From Pseudomonas frederiksbergensis (GTDB lineage Bacteria; Pseudomonadota; Gammaproteobacteria; Pseudomonadales; Pseudomonadaceae): 64,000 nucleotides of DNA. Under the pieces are notes generated by a model. The model worked only from the letters and a program-made list of their open reading frames with translations, was not told where the DNA came from and did no database searches. The DNA lies in NCBI RefSeq assembly GCF_003732705.1, contig NZ_MOBR01000009.1, positions 624,401 through 688,400 on the forward strand, given 5' to 3'. The translations under genes were made by a program, and so were the position numbers. Positions 1-9,805 of the stretch are shown here, one piece after another. Position 1 is the stretch's first letter. Each line of letters starts with the position of its first letter.

Positions 1-3000
1 TGGCCGAAAACGTAGCGGCCCAGGGCGGCGCTTCGACTTACCTGGCGCCCTTGGCGCGTGTGGCGCCGTTTGCCCAGGTGCCGGAGGCGATTCGCCTGGC
101 CAGCGCGGGTGAATTCGATGACGTATTTGCCGCGTCGCAACTGCAAGTCGGGATGATTTACCACTCGATGATGCACCCGGATTCGGCGATCTATCACGAC
201 ATCTTCCGCTATCGCCTGCGCCTGAAATGGGACGCCGCCGTCTGGGACCGGGCGTGTCGCGCCTTGATCCAGCGTCACCCGGCGTTGCGCATGTCGTTCG
301 ATGTCGGCCATACCGAAGCGCCGATGGCGCGGGTGCACTCAGTGGTGGAATCACCCGTGCAGCTGATTGTTTCGCCGAACCCTGCGGATCGCGAGCAGGC
401 GGTAGCCAACTACATCGAGGAACGCAAGCGTCACCGTGAGGATTGGCATCAGGCGCCGCTGTACCAGTTCGGCGTGGCCGTGGGCGCGGATGACATGGAT
501 CTGGTGTTCAGTTTCCACCACGCGATTCTCGATGGCTGGAGTGTCGCCACGTTGATGCGTGATCTGATCACGCTCTACACCTCAGAAGAGTCATTACCCG
601 CTCTGACCACGACGCCCGCCGACTTTGTCGTGCTTGAACAGCAAGCCATGGCCAACGCGGCCCACAGTCAATTTTGGCGCGACTACCTGCAGGATGCGCC
701 TGCGGCGTCCATGACCAGTTGGACCCACGCGGTGGCTCCGGACCCGACGCCGCACCGCTCGGCCTACCGGGAAATGCCCGCCGCGGACGTGGCCCGGCTC
801 GAAGCGTTCTGCCGTGCCCAGGACCTGCCCTTGCGTGCCGTGCTGCTGGCGGCCCACGGTTTTGCCCAAGCCATCGTCTCCAATCAGCAAGAGGTGTTGT
901 GCGGCGTGATCAGCCATGGTCGGCCGGAATTTGCCGACAGCGCCCAGGTGCTGGGGTTGTTCCTCAACACCCTGCCCTTGCGCTTCAGCACCCTTGGCGG
1001 CAATTGGCTCGAAGTGATTCGCGGTCTGATGAGCCAGGAGCAACAGGTGTTTGCGCATAGGCGCTACCCGTTCGCGCTGATTCACCGGGAAACCGACGTG
1101 GCGCTGAACGTGGTGTTCAATTACGTCGATTTCTATGTGCTCAACGACCTGCTGGCGCCGGGCGAAGAGATCCTCACCGGTTGGGAAACCACCGAGGCCA
1201 GCAACTATGACTTGCTGACCACGGCGGGACGGCATCCGTCCAACGGTTCACTGATGTTGAAGACCGACTACTGCACTGCGCGCGTGGCCACCAGTCAGGT
1301 CGAGGTCTATGCCGATTACATGCTGCGCACCCTGGAATTGATGATCGCCAATCCCGACGCGCCGCCGCGCATACCGGACTGGATGCCGAGCATCGAACAC
1401 ACGGCACCGGCGACCCACGGCAATCTCTCGACCTTGTTGCTGGACAGCTTCGCCCGCCATGACGAGCAGGTCGCCGTGAGCTTTGGCGAGACTCGACTGT
1501 CCTACCGACAACTGGCGGACCGCAGCGCCCAACTGGCGAGTTGGCTGCACAAACGCGGTATCGGTCCGGGTGATCGGGTGGCAATCATGATGCCCCGTTC
1601 ACCGGAACTGATCATCGCCCTGCTCGGGGTGATCCAGGCCGGTGCCGCTTATGTGCCGATTGACCTGAGTTATCCGCAGGACCGCATCCAGCTGATCCTC
1701 GAGGATTCACAGCCGCGCCTGGTGCTGTCCGCCGATGGCTCGACGAATCTGGTGGCGACACTGGCCAGCCGGGTTGAGCGGCGGCACTGGGACGGCGTGG
1801 TTGTCGAGTTCGATGGCAACCTCGCACGCTGCCATGAACGGGTTGCGGCGATCGCGACCGAAATAGCCGACGACGATAACGCTTATCTGCTCTTTACCTC
1901 CGGTTCCACCGGACGGCCGAAAGGCGTGGCGATGCCGCATCAAGCCTTGAGCAATATGATCCGCTGGCAAATCCGCGAGCAGGAGGCCACGGGCATCCCC
2001 CTGAAGACGCTGCAATACTCGCCCATTTCATTCGACGTCTCGTTCCAGGAAATCTTCTCGACCCTGTCCAGCGGCGCAGAACTGGTGATGATCGATGAAG
2101 CGCTGCGTTACGACTTTATTCGGCTGCTGAAATTTATCGGCGCGCAGGACATCAACCGACTGTTCCTGCCCTACGTCGCCTTCCAGGGCCTGGCCGAGGT
2201 CGCGATGCAACTCGGGATCCGCCCGGCCTCGCTGCGCCAGATCAACGTGGCGGGCGAACAGCTGAAAATCACTGCGGAGATCCGGCATCTGATCGATGGC
2301 CTCGACGATTGCCGGGTGGAGAACCATTACGGCCCGACCGAAGCCCACGTGGTCACCCGCCTGCGACTGGAAGGCGCCAGCGCCGATTGGCCGAACATGC
2401 CACCAATTGGCGTGCCGATTGATGGCGTGCGCATGCACGTACTGGACGCCACGGGCAATGCCTGCCCGGTCGGGGTCAGCGGTGATCTGTTCATCGAGGG
2501 GTTGTGCCTGGCCAACGGTTACTGGAACCAACCGGACCTGACCGCCGAACGCTTTGTCTATCGTCAGCTGTCGGGTGAAAGTCGTCGGTTATACGAGACC
2601 GGTGACGTCGGGTTTTACCTGCCTTGGGGCGACTTGATCTATCAGGGCCGCAGCGATGCGCAGGTGAAGATTCGCGGCTATCGCGTCGAGTTGGGCGAGA
2701 TCGAAGTCGCCATGCTCGGCTCCCCTCAGTTCGGTGCCGATATTCAGCAAGTGGCGGTGATCGACAAGCTGGCGGCGGATGGCGGTCGCTATCTGGTGGG
2801 CTTTGTTCAAGTGATGCCGGGGCGCGAGCTGGACCTGGATCGCCTCAAGGCTGAAATGCGCCTGACACTGCCCGATTACATGCTGCCGAACACGCTGGTC
2901 AGCATCGGTAAATTACCCCTTGGCCCAACCGGCAAGATCGATCGCCAACGCTTGCAAAAGGTCGATGTTCAGACCACGTCGCTGCGCCCGTTTACCGCGC

Positions 3001-4121
3001 CACGCAATACCTGGGAAGACTTGTTGCAGGCCTATTGGCAGGAAACCCTGGATCTGGAAGACATCAGCGTCCATGACAATTTCTTCGAACTTGGCGGCAA
3101 CTCGCTTAAGGCCGTGCGCCTGATTGCCATGCTGGCCCGGCATCAGGGTTGCGAACCTTCGTTGTCCGACTTCATCCAGGCGCCGACCATCGCCGAATTT
3201 GCCCAAGTGTTGCAGCAGAGCGAAGACGGTCACGCGCAAACCGGCGCACTGGTGGACTTCAAAAATGCCAAGCGTGTGCCGACGCTTTTCCTCGTGCACC
3301 CCATCGGTGGGCATGTGCTGTGCTATGCCGCATTGGCGCAAGTGCTCAAGGACCGGGTCCAGCTGTACGCCCTGCAAGCACCGGGCACTTGGGACAGCCG
3401 CGCGCCGTTGCAATCGGTGCAGGCCCAGGCGGTGCACTACGCCGATGCGATTGAACAGGTCGCACCCACCGGCCCGCTGAACATTGGCGGCTGGTCCTAT
3501 GGCGGTGTCGTCGCGTATGAGCTGGCGAGCGAGTTGAAGCGTCGCGGGCGGCGTCTGCATAACGTGTTCTTGCTCGACACCATCGTGCGCGTCAGCCAAG
3601 GGGATGTGCAGATTGAGCGCAGCGAGTTCATGAATTGGTTCATGTGGGAATTGCTCAGCGGCGATGGCCAGAAAGACTACGGCTACCACGCCCTGGACTT
3701 CGCTGCGATGAGCGACCTGCAAGCCTTCGAGGCGATCAAGCAGCACGGCGTGGCCCAGGGCATTTTCGACGCCAGCATCACGTTGCTGACGCTGGATCAG
3801 CTGTACCGGGTGTTCCATGCCAACTGGCAGTCGCTGCTGGACTACCGCTTCCCGCCCCTGGATTTGCCATTGACGCTGTTCGCGGCGGATGTCGAGTTGC
3901 CCGATGTGCTGCAAGCCCCCCATGAGATGGTCGGTACGGCCTTCCGCGATCCGTATCGCGGCTGGCGCACGGTAGCGCCACACGTGGAGCGCATTGCTGT
4001 CGAGGGCGATCACTTGACCATGATGCGCGAGCCGCATATCCGGCGGGTCGGTGAGGTCATCAAGTCACGCATTGATGCAGCGCGGATCAGAAGCGCAGAC
4101 GCCATTGCCGCATTCGCATAG
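1..4121 (+). CDS. NRPS, terminal C-A-T-TE module (5' end outside window)
   Basis: This is the 3' part of an NRPS gene. The frame is open to base 3 with no stop, so the TTG at 51 is not its start; the gene begins upstream. A condensation domain comes first, with active-site HHAILDG near 516-536. An adenylation domain follows (TSGSTGRPKG near 1896-1925), then a carrier domain (LGGNS, Ser near 3100) and a type I thioesterase (GWSYGG near 3490). The A-domain pocket residues, aligned by eye to GrsA (FDVSFQE, ..LFLP.., VAGEQ, NHYGPTEAHVV), read about D-V-Q-F-N-A-H-V-V. This resembles the proline-type code DVQxxAHVV, so proline or an analogue is a tentative substrate. The TE marks the end of an assembly line that releases its product. 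An FAD monooxygenase follows 61 bp downstream on the same strand and may tailor the product. Confidence 0.93.
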   Translation, partial: AENVAAQGGASTYLAPLARVAPFAQVPEAIRLASAGEFDDVFAASQLQVGMIYHSMMHPDSAIYHDIFRYRLRLKWDAAVWDRACRALIQRHPALRMSFDVGHTEAPMARVHSVVESPVQLIVSPNPADREQAVANYIEERKRHREDWHQAPLYQFGVAVGADDMDLVFSFHHAILDGWSVATLMRDLITLYTSEESLPALTTTPADFVVLEQQAMANAAHSQFWRDYLQDAPAASMTSWTHAVAPDPTPHRSAYREMPAADVARLEAFCRAQDLPLRAVLLAAHGFAQAIVSNQQEVLCGVISHGRPEFADSAQVLGLFLNTLPLRFSTLGGNWLEVIRGLMSQEQQVFAHRRYPFALIHRETDVALNVVFNYVDFYVLNDLLAPGEEILTGWETTEASNYDLLTTAGRHPSNGSLMLKTDYCTARVATSQVEVYADYMLRTLELMIANPDAPPRIPDWMPSIEHTAPATHGNLSTLLLDSFARHDEQVAVSFGETRLSYRQLADRSAQLASWLHKRGIGPGDRVAIMMPRSPELIIALLGVIQAGAAYVPIDLSYPQDRIQLILEDSQPRLVLSADGSTNLVATLASRVERRHWDGVVVEFDGNLARCHERVAAIATEIADDDNAYLLFTSGSTGRPKGVAMPHQALSNMIRWQIREQEATGIPLKTLQYSPISFDVSFQEIFSTLSSGAELVMIDEALRYDFIRLLKFIGAQDINRLFLPYVAFQGLAEVAMQLGIRPASLRQINVAGEQLKITAEIRHLIDGLDDCRVENHYGPTEAHVVTRLRLEGASADWPNMPPIGVPIDGVRMHVLDATGNACPVGVSGDLFIEGLCLANGYWNQPDLTAERFVYRQLSGESRRLYETGDVGFYLPWGDLIYQGRSDAQVKIRGYRVELGEIEVAMLGSPQFGADIQQVAVIDKLAADGGRYLVGFVQVMPGRELDLDRLKAEMRLTLPDYMLPNTLVSIGKLPLGPTGKIDRQRLQKVDVQTTSLRPFTAPRNTWEDLLQAYWQETLDLEDISVHDNFFELGGNSLKAVRLIAMLARHQGCEPSLSDFIQAPTIAEFAQVLQQSEDGHAQTGALVDFKNAKRVPTLFLVHPIGGHVLCYAALAQVLKDRVQLYALQAPGTWDSRAPLQSVQAQAVHYADAIEQVAPTGPLNIGGWSYGGVVAYELASELKRRGRRLHNVFLLDTIVRVSQGDVQIERSEFMNWFMWELLSGDGQKDYGYHALDFAAMSDLQAFEAIKQHGVAQGIFDASITLLTLDQLYRVFHANWQSLLDYRFPPLDLPLTLFAADVELPDVLQAPHEMVGTAFRDPYRGWRTVAPHVERIAVEGDHLTMMREPHIRRVGEVIKSRIDAARIRSADAIAAFA

Positions 4122-4182
4122 CCGTCACCGACGGTCACAACTCAACGCCCGGTGATTGCGGGCTCGATACAGGTGGAACGGC

Positions 4183-5343
4183 ATGACAGAACTCAGGAAA
4201 GCCATTGTGGCAGGCGCCGGCATCGGCGGGCTGACCGCCGCCATCGCGCTACAGCGCGCGGGTTGGCAGGTCGAAGTCTTCGAAGCGGCCCAGACCCTGC
4301 GCACCGGCGGCACCGGCCTGTCCGTCATGGCCAATGCCATGGCGGCACTGCATTCAATCGGTGCCCATGTCCCGGTAGAACAAGCGGGCCAGGTGATCAA
4401 ACAGTTTTATTTCAAGAAACAGAATGGTGATCCCATCACCCACATGCCGATCCACGAGATCGGCGAACAACTGGGCCACCCGAGTGTGAATATCCAGCGT
4501 CCTCTCCTGCTGCGGGCTCTGGCGCAGCAACTGGCGCCGGACACCCTGACCACCGGGTTGCGTTGCGTGGGTTATGCCAGCCGCCCGGAGGGCGTGCAGG
4601 TGTCGTTTGAAGACGGCAGCACGCGCCAGGCGGATTTGCTGATTGGCGCTGACGGTTTGAATTCGGTGATCCGCCAGCAGATGCTCGGCGACACCCCGAC
4701 ACGCCCCAGCGGCTACATCGCCTGGCTGGCCGTCGCGCCCTTCAGCCACCCGGTGATGACTGAAGGCTACGTGGCGCATTACTGGGGTCGCGGCAAACGC
4801 TTCGGGCTCTGCGATGTGGGCGATGGCCAGGCGTACTGGTGGGGCACCTGCAACCACGCCGATGCGGCGGATGCCGCGTTGAGCATCAGTAAACAGGAAG
4901 TGCTCGACGCCTATCGCGGCTGGGCGCCGGAAGTGGTCGCGGCCATCGAAGCCACGCCCGAAAGTGGGATCCTGAAAATGCATGCCCGGGATCGCGAGCC
5001 GGTGGAGCAATTCTGTGACGGGCACGTGGTGCTGCTGGGGGATGCAGCGCATCCGATGTTGCCGAGTCTCGGCCAGGGTGCGGCGCAGGCGATTGAAGAT
5101 GCCGTGGTCCTGGCGCAATACCTGACGCAAACCCCCGACCTGAACGCAGCACTGGCGCAGTACCAGGCCTTTCGACATCCGCGAGCCAATGGGGTGGTGA
5201 AGGCTGCGCGGTTTATGAGCGGCATCGAACAGGCCGAATCGAAGGTGGCCTGCTGGTTGCGGGAATGGTATTTCCGCCTGACCCCGCAGAGCAGCTTTCG
5301 CAAAAAGAACCTCGACATCTTGTCGTTCAAACCCAGCGCGTAA
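4183..5343 (+). CDS. FAD-dependent monooxygenase (PHBH/salicylate hydroxylase-like)
   Basis: A 386-residue flavoprotein monooxygenase. It has an N-terminal Rossmann GAGIGG motif (residues about 10-15), the central DG-type motif LIGADGLNS and the C-terminal GDAAHP motif, together typical of class A aromatic hydroxylases that use FAD and NAD(P)H. The ATG at 4183 is preceded by AGGTGGAAC at good spacing, so it is preferred over an earlier in-frame codon at 4156. The gene lies 61 bp behind the NRPS gene in the same direction, with a REPIN and terminator after it, so the two may share a transcript. The substrate cannot be told from sequence; it could be a peptide tailoring enzyme or an unrelated catabolic hydroxylase. 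Confidence 0.88.
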   Translation: MTELRKAIVAGAGIGGLTAAIALQRAGWQVEVFEAAQTLRTGGTGLSVMANAMAALHSIGAHVPVEQAGQVIKQFYFKKQNGDPITHMPIHEIGEQLGHPSVNIQRPLLLRALAQQLAPDTLTTGLRCVGYASRPEGVQVSFEDGSTRQADLLIGADGLNSVIRQQMLGDTPTRPSGYIAWLAVAPFSHPVMTEGYVAHYWGRGKRFGLCDVGDGQAYWWGTCNHADAADAALSISKQEVLDAYRGWAPEVVAAIEATPESGILKMHARDREPVEQFCDGHVVLLGDAAHPMLPSLGQGAAQAIEDAVVLAQYLTQTPDLNAALAQYQAFRHPRANGVVKAARFMSGIEQAESKVACWLREWYFRLTPQSSFRKKNLDILSFKPSA

Positions 5344-5440
5344 CCCTGTGGGAGCGGGCTTGCTCGCGAAGGCGGTGTGTCAGGTGAAATAAGTATCGAC
5401 TGACACACCGCTTTCGCGAGCAGGCTCGCTCCCACAGGGG
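5344..5440. repeat. REPIN-type inverted repeat, copy 1
   Basis: Two REP-like ends face each other: CCCTGTGGGAGCGGGCTTG on the left and its near-complement CGAGCAGGCTCGCTCCCAC on the right. Inner arms GCGGTGTGTCA and TGACACACCGC also pair. It begins immediately after the stop codon of the monooxygenase. Three more copies lie at about 9806, 38436 and 39456. Confidence 0.9.
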
Positions 5441-5467
5441 GGGGATTTTCGTTGCCTTCAGACAGTT

Positions 5468-5505
5468 AAAAGCCCCGATGCCTTTTTTAAGGTGTCGGGG
5501 CTTTT
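5468..5505 (+). terminator. Rho-independent terminator
   Basis: Perfect 11-bp arms AAAAGCCCCGA (5468-5478) and TCGGGGCTTTT (5495-5505) flank a T-rich loop. The G+C-rich stem followed by TTTT fits an intrinsic terminator for the NRPS/monooxygenase transcript. Because the stem also begins with AAAA, it could work in both directions. Confidence 0.8.
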
Positions 5506-5609
5506 CGCTGTCGCCGCAAGCAGTTTCCCAGCGCACGACTAGAATCTGAACTACGTTGGCCTTTGCATGATGTGGGTATTTTCCATTTTTCAGGGAGCAG
5601 AAGAACATT

Positions 5610-7442
5610 ATGCAAATCAGCAGCCGTTATAAATGGACCGCCCTGACCGCTATAACGCTGACTATTTTTGCGGCGCTGATATTCCTTCTTATCAAGTCTT
5701 ACTCCTACGAAACATCCACTTATTTCGAATCCCGGGACTTTGTTCGTCAACTAAAGCAGTTGGATGCCAATTGGGCGGTGAAAATCCTTCGGGCAAAAAT
5801 CGGTATAAACAGTAGTTTGCAACTGGGCGCGCCGGCCGAATCCGGTAACCGATGGGACCAATTGGACAAACTGAACAATTCCGGCCCGCTGGCTACCCTA
5901 TGGACTGATCGCCGGCAGGGTTACCTGAATGCCGTGCAAAACAAGACGCTACTGGTTGATCAATTCAAGGAACACAACACCGCACTGCGCACCGCCCTTG
6001 ATGCCCTGCCCGATGTAGAAAACAACATTCAAGGCTTGTTGAAAGAGATCACGGATAAACAACAGCTCGAATACCTGACCAACTCCTGGAATATTCTGAA
6101 CCTGACGTTGACCACCCTCGAATACGCCCTGTATGCCTCCAGCGACAACGCCCAGGAAATTGAACACCAACTGAGCATCCTCAACCAGTACATGAGCCAG
6201 CTCCCTCCCGAGCGCCGAGCCCCCTTCGATACTTATGTCACTCACGTAAACACCATTGTCCGGGAACAACCCATCGTGAATGACTTGCTCGACCGGATTA
6301 ATGTCATTCCCGTTGCGCAGCAACTGGACAGCATTAATGAGTTATTGAACGAAACCCAACGGCGAACGGAGGCACAGGACCGCCAATACCATATTTACCT
6401 GGCCATCTGCGCCAGCCTCATGGCGATCCTGTTGGTGTACCTGGCCGGACGTTTGATTCGCAGTTATACCGTGATCAACAAGATTAATAGCGAACTGCAA
6501 TCCGCCAATGAACGACTTGAACAACGCGTCGAAGAACGCACCCGGGAACTGATCGAGGCCGAACGTGAACTGGTGGATGCCGCGCGAATGGCCGGCATGG
6601 CCGAAATCGCCACCAATGTGTTGCACAACGTCGGCAATGTGTTGAATAGCGTTAACGTCTCCGCCGATGTAATCGCCCACCGATTATCGACCAGTAAAAC
6701 ATTGGGCCTGGGTAAAGCGGTGAACATGATGAATGCGCATGCCGGGGATCTTGGGCAATTCATCACCCTCGATGAAAAAGGCAAACTGCTGCCCCTCTAC
6801 TTCAATCAATTAGTGGACTCCATTGCGGTCGAACAATCCGGCATCGTCGATGAACTGTCGCAACTGACCAAGAGTATCGACCACATCAAGGATATCGTTT
6901 CCACTCAGCAGGCCTACGCCGGCGCTGCCCGGGTGGTTGAGCCCTTGAATGTGATCAATCTGTTTGAAGACGCGCTGCGGATGAACTCCGGCGCCTTGAG
7001 CCGGCACCATGTCACGGTGGTCAAGGACTACCACGATGTCCCGACCATCATCGGCGACAAGCACCGGTTACTGTTGATCCTGATCAACCTGATCAGCAAC
7101 GCTAAATATGCGATGTCCAAAGTCACCGAACAGCAGCGGGAAATGACCCTGAGTGTCAGCGTCATCGACCGTTCAACGTTGCGCTTCAGCGTCAAGGACC
7201 AGGGCGAAGGCATCGCCGCCGAGAACCTGTCGCGCATCTTCAACCATGGCTTCACCACGCGCAAAGAGGGCCATGGATTTGGTTTGCACAGTTGCGCACT
7301 CGCGGCGGTGGAAATGAACGGACGCCTTAACGTTCACAGCGATGGACCTGAATTGGGTGCGGTGTTCACGCTGGAGATTCCGCTGGAACTGGCGGGCAAT
7401 ACCGTTAAAGAACCGCCAGCGACAGCTGACGGAACGCTCTAG
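5610..7442 (+). CDS. Membrane sensor histidine kinase with large periplasmic helical domain
   Basis: A 610-residue protein. Membrane segments lie at about residues 9-29 and 266-286, around a mostly helical, DAHL-like periplasmic domain. A predicted coiled coil follows (residues about 295-325, rich in Glu/Arg) and then a kinase core. The phospho-acceptor box is NVLHNVGNVLNS (His about 339), an atypical H-box. The ATPase has an N box (LINLISNAKYAM), DQGEGI and GHGFGLH. There is no receiver or Hpt domain and no response regulator gene nearby, so it is an orphan kinase. The ATG at 5610 follows AGGGAGCAGAAG. The signal is unknown. Confidence 0.9.
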   Translation: MQISSRYKWTALTAITLTIFAALIFLLIKSYSYETSTYFESRDFVRQLKQLDANWAVKILRAKIGINSSLQLGAPAESGNRWDQLDKLNNSGPLATLWTDRRQGYLNAVQNKTLLVDQFKEHNTALRTALDALPDVENNIQGLLKEITDKQQLEYLTNSWNILNLTLTTLEYALYASSDNAQEIEHQLSILNQYMSQLPPERRAPFDTYVTHVNTIVREQPIVNDLLDRINVIPVAQQLDSINELLNETQRRTEAQDRQYHIYLAICASLMAILLVYLAGRLIRSYTVINKINSELQSANERLEQRVEERTRELIEAERELVDAARMAGMAEIATNVLHNVGNVLNSVNVSADVIAHRLSTSKTLGLGKAVNMMNAHAGDLGQFITLDEKGKLLPLYFNQLVDSIAVEQSGIVDELSQLTKSIDHIKDIVSTQQAYAGAARVVEPLNVINLFEDALRMNSGALSRHHVTVVKDYHDVPTIIGDKHRLLLILINLISNAKYAMSKVTEQQREMTLSVSVIDRSTLRFSVKDQGEGIAAENLSRIFNHGFTTRKEGHGFGLHSCALAAVEMNGRLNVHSDGPELGAVFTLEIPLELAGNTVKEPPATADGTL

Positions 7443-7459
7443 TCAGGACCAGCGTCGCC

Positions 7460-8269
7460 TCATTTCTGTTCGAAGCGCTGCCCCTTGAGCACTGCGCTGA
7501 TGTGTTCACGCCCGTTCAACGTGTGGATACTGCGCAGGCGTTCGACGGCCTGCTGCGACCAACTCGGCGTGCTGAGCCCCTGCTCCCGGTAAAACGCGGC
7601 GATGTGCTGGTCGTAGTCGTCGACCAACTGCTGCTCGACGGGCTGCCCGTAAGTCTCGCGGTGCAACACGACCTGTTGCGGCAAACGCGGTTTGACGGCG
7701 GCCGGGCGTGTCGGATCGGCGTAACCGACGCACAAGCCAAACACGGGGAACACCAGCGGTGGCAGCTGCAACTCATCGATGACGGCCGCGAGGTTATTGC
7801 GCAAGGCGCCGATGTACACGCTGCCCAGCCCCAGGGACTCCAATGCCACCACGGCATTTTGCGCCGCCAGCGCCGCATCGATACTGCTGACCAGCAGGCT
7901 ATCGAGATAGGCCGGCGCGCCCAACTCGATGTCTTGCCGTTGCGCCTGGCGATCAATCCGCGACAGGTCCGCCAGCCACACCAGAAACAGCGGTGCCTGA
8001 CGGATATGCGCCTGGTTGCCGGCCAGTTCGGCCAGGCGCGCCTTGCGTGCCGGGTCTTCGATGGCCAGCAGGCTCCAGGCTTGCAGGTTGGACGACGTGG
8101 CCGCCGATTGCGCGGCTGCCAATAACGTGTGCAACGTGCCTTCCGGCAACGGTTTGTCCAGGTAGCTACGCACGCTGGTGTGCTGCAACAGTGACTCGAT
8201 GATTTCATTCCACGGCGCGCCTTGCGGCCACTCGCCGTGTCGGTAGCGACGATTCAAAGACGAAGACAT
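7460..8269 (-). CDS. Nitroreductase-family NAD(P)H:flavin oxidoreductase
   Basis: A 269-residue NfsA/FRP-like flavoprotein. The N-terminal part contains the HTSVRSYLDKPLP and AATSSNLQAWS segments that bind FMN in this family, and a later stretch holds LGLGSVYIGALR. The start codon abuts the stop codon of the upstream monooxygenase gene, so the two are translationally coupled. The likely role is to supply reduced flavin to the neighbouring FMNH2-dependent monooxygenase, or to reduce a related substrate. Confidence 0.85.
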   Translation of the reverse strand: MSSSLNRRYRHGEWPQGAPWNEIIESLLQHTSVRSYLDKPLPEGTLHTLLAAAQSAATSSNLQAWSLLAIEDPARKARLAELAGNQAHIRQAPLFLVWLADLSRIDRQAQRQDIELGAPAYLDSLLVSSIDAALAAQNAVVALESLGLGSVYIGALRNNLAAVIDELQLPPLVFPVFGLCVGYADPTRPAAVKPRLPQQVVLHRETYGQPVEQQLVDDYDQHIAAFYREQGLSTPSWSQQAVERLRSIHTLNGREHISAVLKGQRFEQK

Positions 8270-9640
8270 TTATGCACCCACAGCTTGTAAATGTTCACCG
8301 ACAGTAACAGCTTGCGCAACACGAGCGGCGCTATGGCGATTGACCGGCACCGGTAACCCCAGGTGCCCACGCAACGTGCTGTGGCTGTACTCGCTGCGGA
8401 ACAGGCCGCGCTCACGCAGCAGGGGCAGGACTTCGTTGGTGAATCGGGCAAATTCCCCCGGCGCACCGACACGGATGTTGAAACCATCGACCGCGCCTTC
8501 GACAAACCAGCGCTCGATCTCGTCGGCGACGGTTTTCGGCGAGCCGACAAAATTCGAAAACGGTGCGGCAAACCGCCAGGCTGCCTGACGCAGGGTCAGT
8601 CCTTGTTCACGGGCAACGTGCTTGATGTGCTCGGCATGACCGCGATAACCATTACTGCCCAAATCACCCAGATCCGGGAACGGCTCGTCGAGGGGGTATT
8701 GGGAAAAATCGTGATAGTTGAATGGCCGCCCCAGTTGCACCAGCGCCTTGTGCAGGTCCAGTTCACCGTGACGTTCGCGATCGATGGCCTGGGCCTGCTC
8801 GTCGGTGTCGGCAATAATCGGCGCGATACCCGGCAGAATCGTCACGTGATCGGGGTTGCGGCCAGCCGCGGCGGTGCGCTGTTTGATGTCCTGATAGTAC
8901 GCGCGGGCGTCCTCGAAATTGTCTACGCCGGCGAAGATCCCTTCGGCAAAGTTCGCCGCGAGGTTGCGCCCGGACTCGGAAATCCCGGCCTGGAAGATCA
9001 CCGGTTGGCCCTGGGGCGAACGGGCGATGTTCAATGGCCCGGTGACCGAAAAGAACTCGCCCTGATGATCGAGACGATGCTGACGTTGCGGGTCGAGAAA
9101 CACCCCGCTCTGCTTGTCACGCACAAAGGCGTCGTCTTCGTAAGAGTCCCATAACCCCTGCACCACTTGCAGATGCTCTCCGGCCCGGCGATAGCGCTCG
9201 GTATGGTCGATGTGCTGCTCGCGCCCGAAATTTCCGGCGGCGCCTTCGAGCCCGGTGGTCACCACATTCCAGCCGGCCCGCCCGCCGCTGATCAGGTCCA
9301 GTGAGGCAAATTGCCGGGCCACGTTGAACGGTTCGGTATAGGACGTCGTCAGGGTGGCCACCAGCCCGATCTTCGACGTCGCCCCCGCGACGGCGGACAA
9401 CAACGTGAGCGGTTCCAGGCGATTGAGATAATGCGGGGCCGAATCCGGGGTGATGTACGGGCTGTCGACGATGAAAATCAAGTCAAACTTCGCCGCCTCG
9501 GCTTGTTGCGCCTGCTGGCGATACCAGTCGATATCGATGCTCGCATCGCCCGGAATCTCCGGGTGCAGCCATTCATTCTGAGCAGTACCGACGCCGGTGA
9601 GAATGGCGCCGAATTTGAGTTGTCGTGGTGAAGTGGACAT
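8270..9640 (-). CDS. FMNH2-dependent monooxygenase (NtaA/SnaA/DszA type)
   Basis: A 456-residue luciferase-like monooxygenase. Recognisable family segments are an N-terminal KFGAILTG, the DLISGGRAGWNVVTT stretch, the SPQGQPVIFQAG block and a C-terminal SNFVGSPKTVADEI motif. Members oxidise small sulfur or nitrogen compounds (sulfones, sulfonates, NTA, DBT) with FMNH2 and oxygen. It is the first gene of a two-gene operon with the nitroreductase. The nearby LsfA-like peroxiredoxin and TauD/TauA-like genes suggest sulfur scavenging. The substrate is not determined. Confidence 0.87.
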   Translation of the reverse strand: MSTSPRQLKFGAILTGVGTAQNEWLHPEIPGDASIDIDWYRQQAQQAEAAKFDLIFIVDSPYITPDSAPHYLNRLEPLTLLSAVAGATSKIGLVATLTTSYTEPFNVARQFASLDLISGGRAGWNVVTTGLEGAAGNFGREQHIDHTERYRRAGEHLQVVQGLWDSYEDDAFVRDKQSGVFLDPQRQHRLDHQGEFFSVTGPLNIARSPQGQPVIFQAGISESGRNLAANFAEGIFAGVDNFEDARAYYQDIKQRTAAAGRNPDHVTILPGIAPIIADTDEQAQAIDRERHGELDLHKALVQLGRPFNYHDFSQYPLDEPFPDLGDLGSNGYRGHAEHIKHVAREQGLTLRQAAWRFAAPFSNFVGSPKTVADEIERWFVEGAVDGFNIRVGAPGEFARFTNEVLPLLRERGLFRSEYSHSTLRGHLGLPVPVNRHSAARVAQAVTVGEHLQAVGA

Positions 9641-9742
9641 CTGGATATTCCCCCGGATATGGCAGCTCTGCTGGCCGTTGAAGGACGACCTTAGGCGTTG
9701 GGAATACGCTTGTGAAATGCTTTATTGATCTATCCTAATTAT

Positions 9743-9768
9743 AAAAATCAATGATCATAATGATTTTT
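9743..9768. promoter_or_regulatory. AT-rich palindrome upstream of the monooxygenase operon
   Basis: Arms AAAAATCA (9743-9750) and TGATTTTT (9761-9768) form a perfect 8-bp inverted repeat around ATGATCATAA, which holds a second palindrome, ATGATCAT. It sits about 105 bp upstream of the start of the FMNH2 monooxygenase gene, in the only AT-rich patch of that leader. It could be an operator or promoter element. The binding protein is unknown. Confidence 0.35.
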
Positions 9769-9805
9769 TATATTCAGCCTATGCATATAACCCTGCACAT
9801 TCCCA

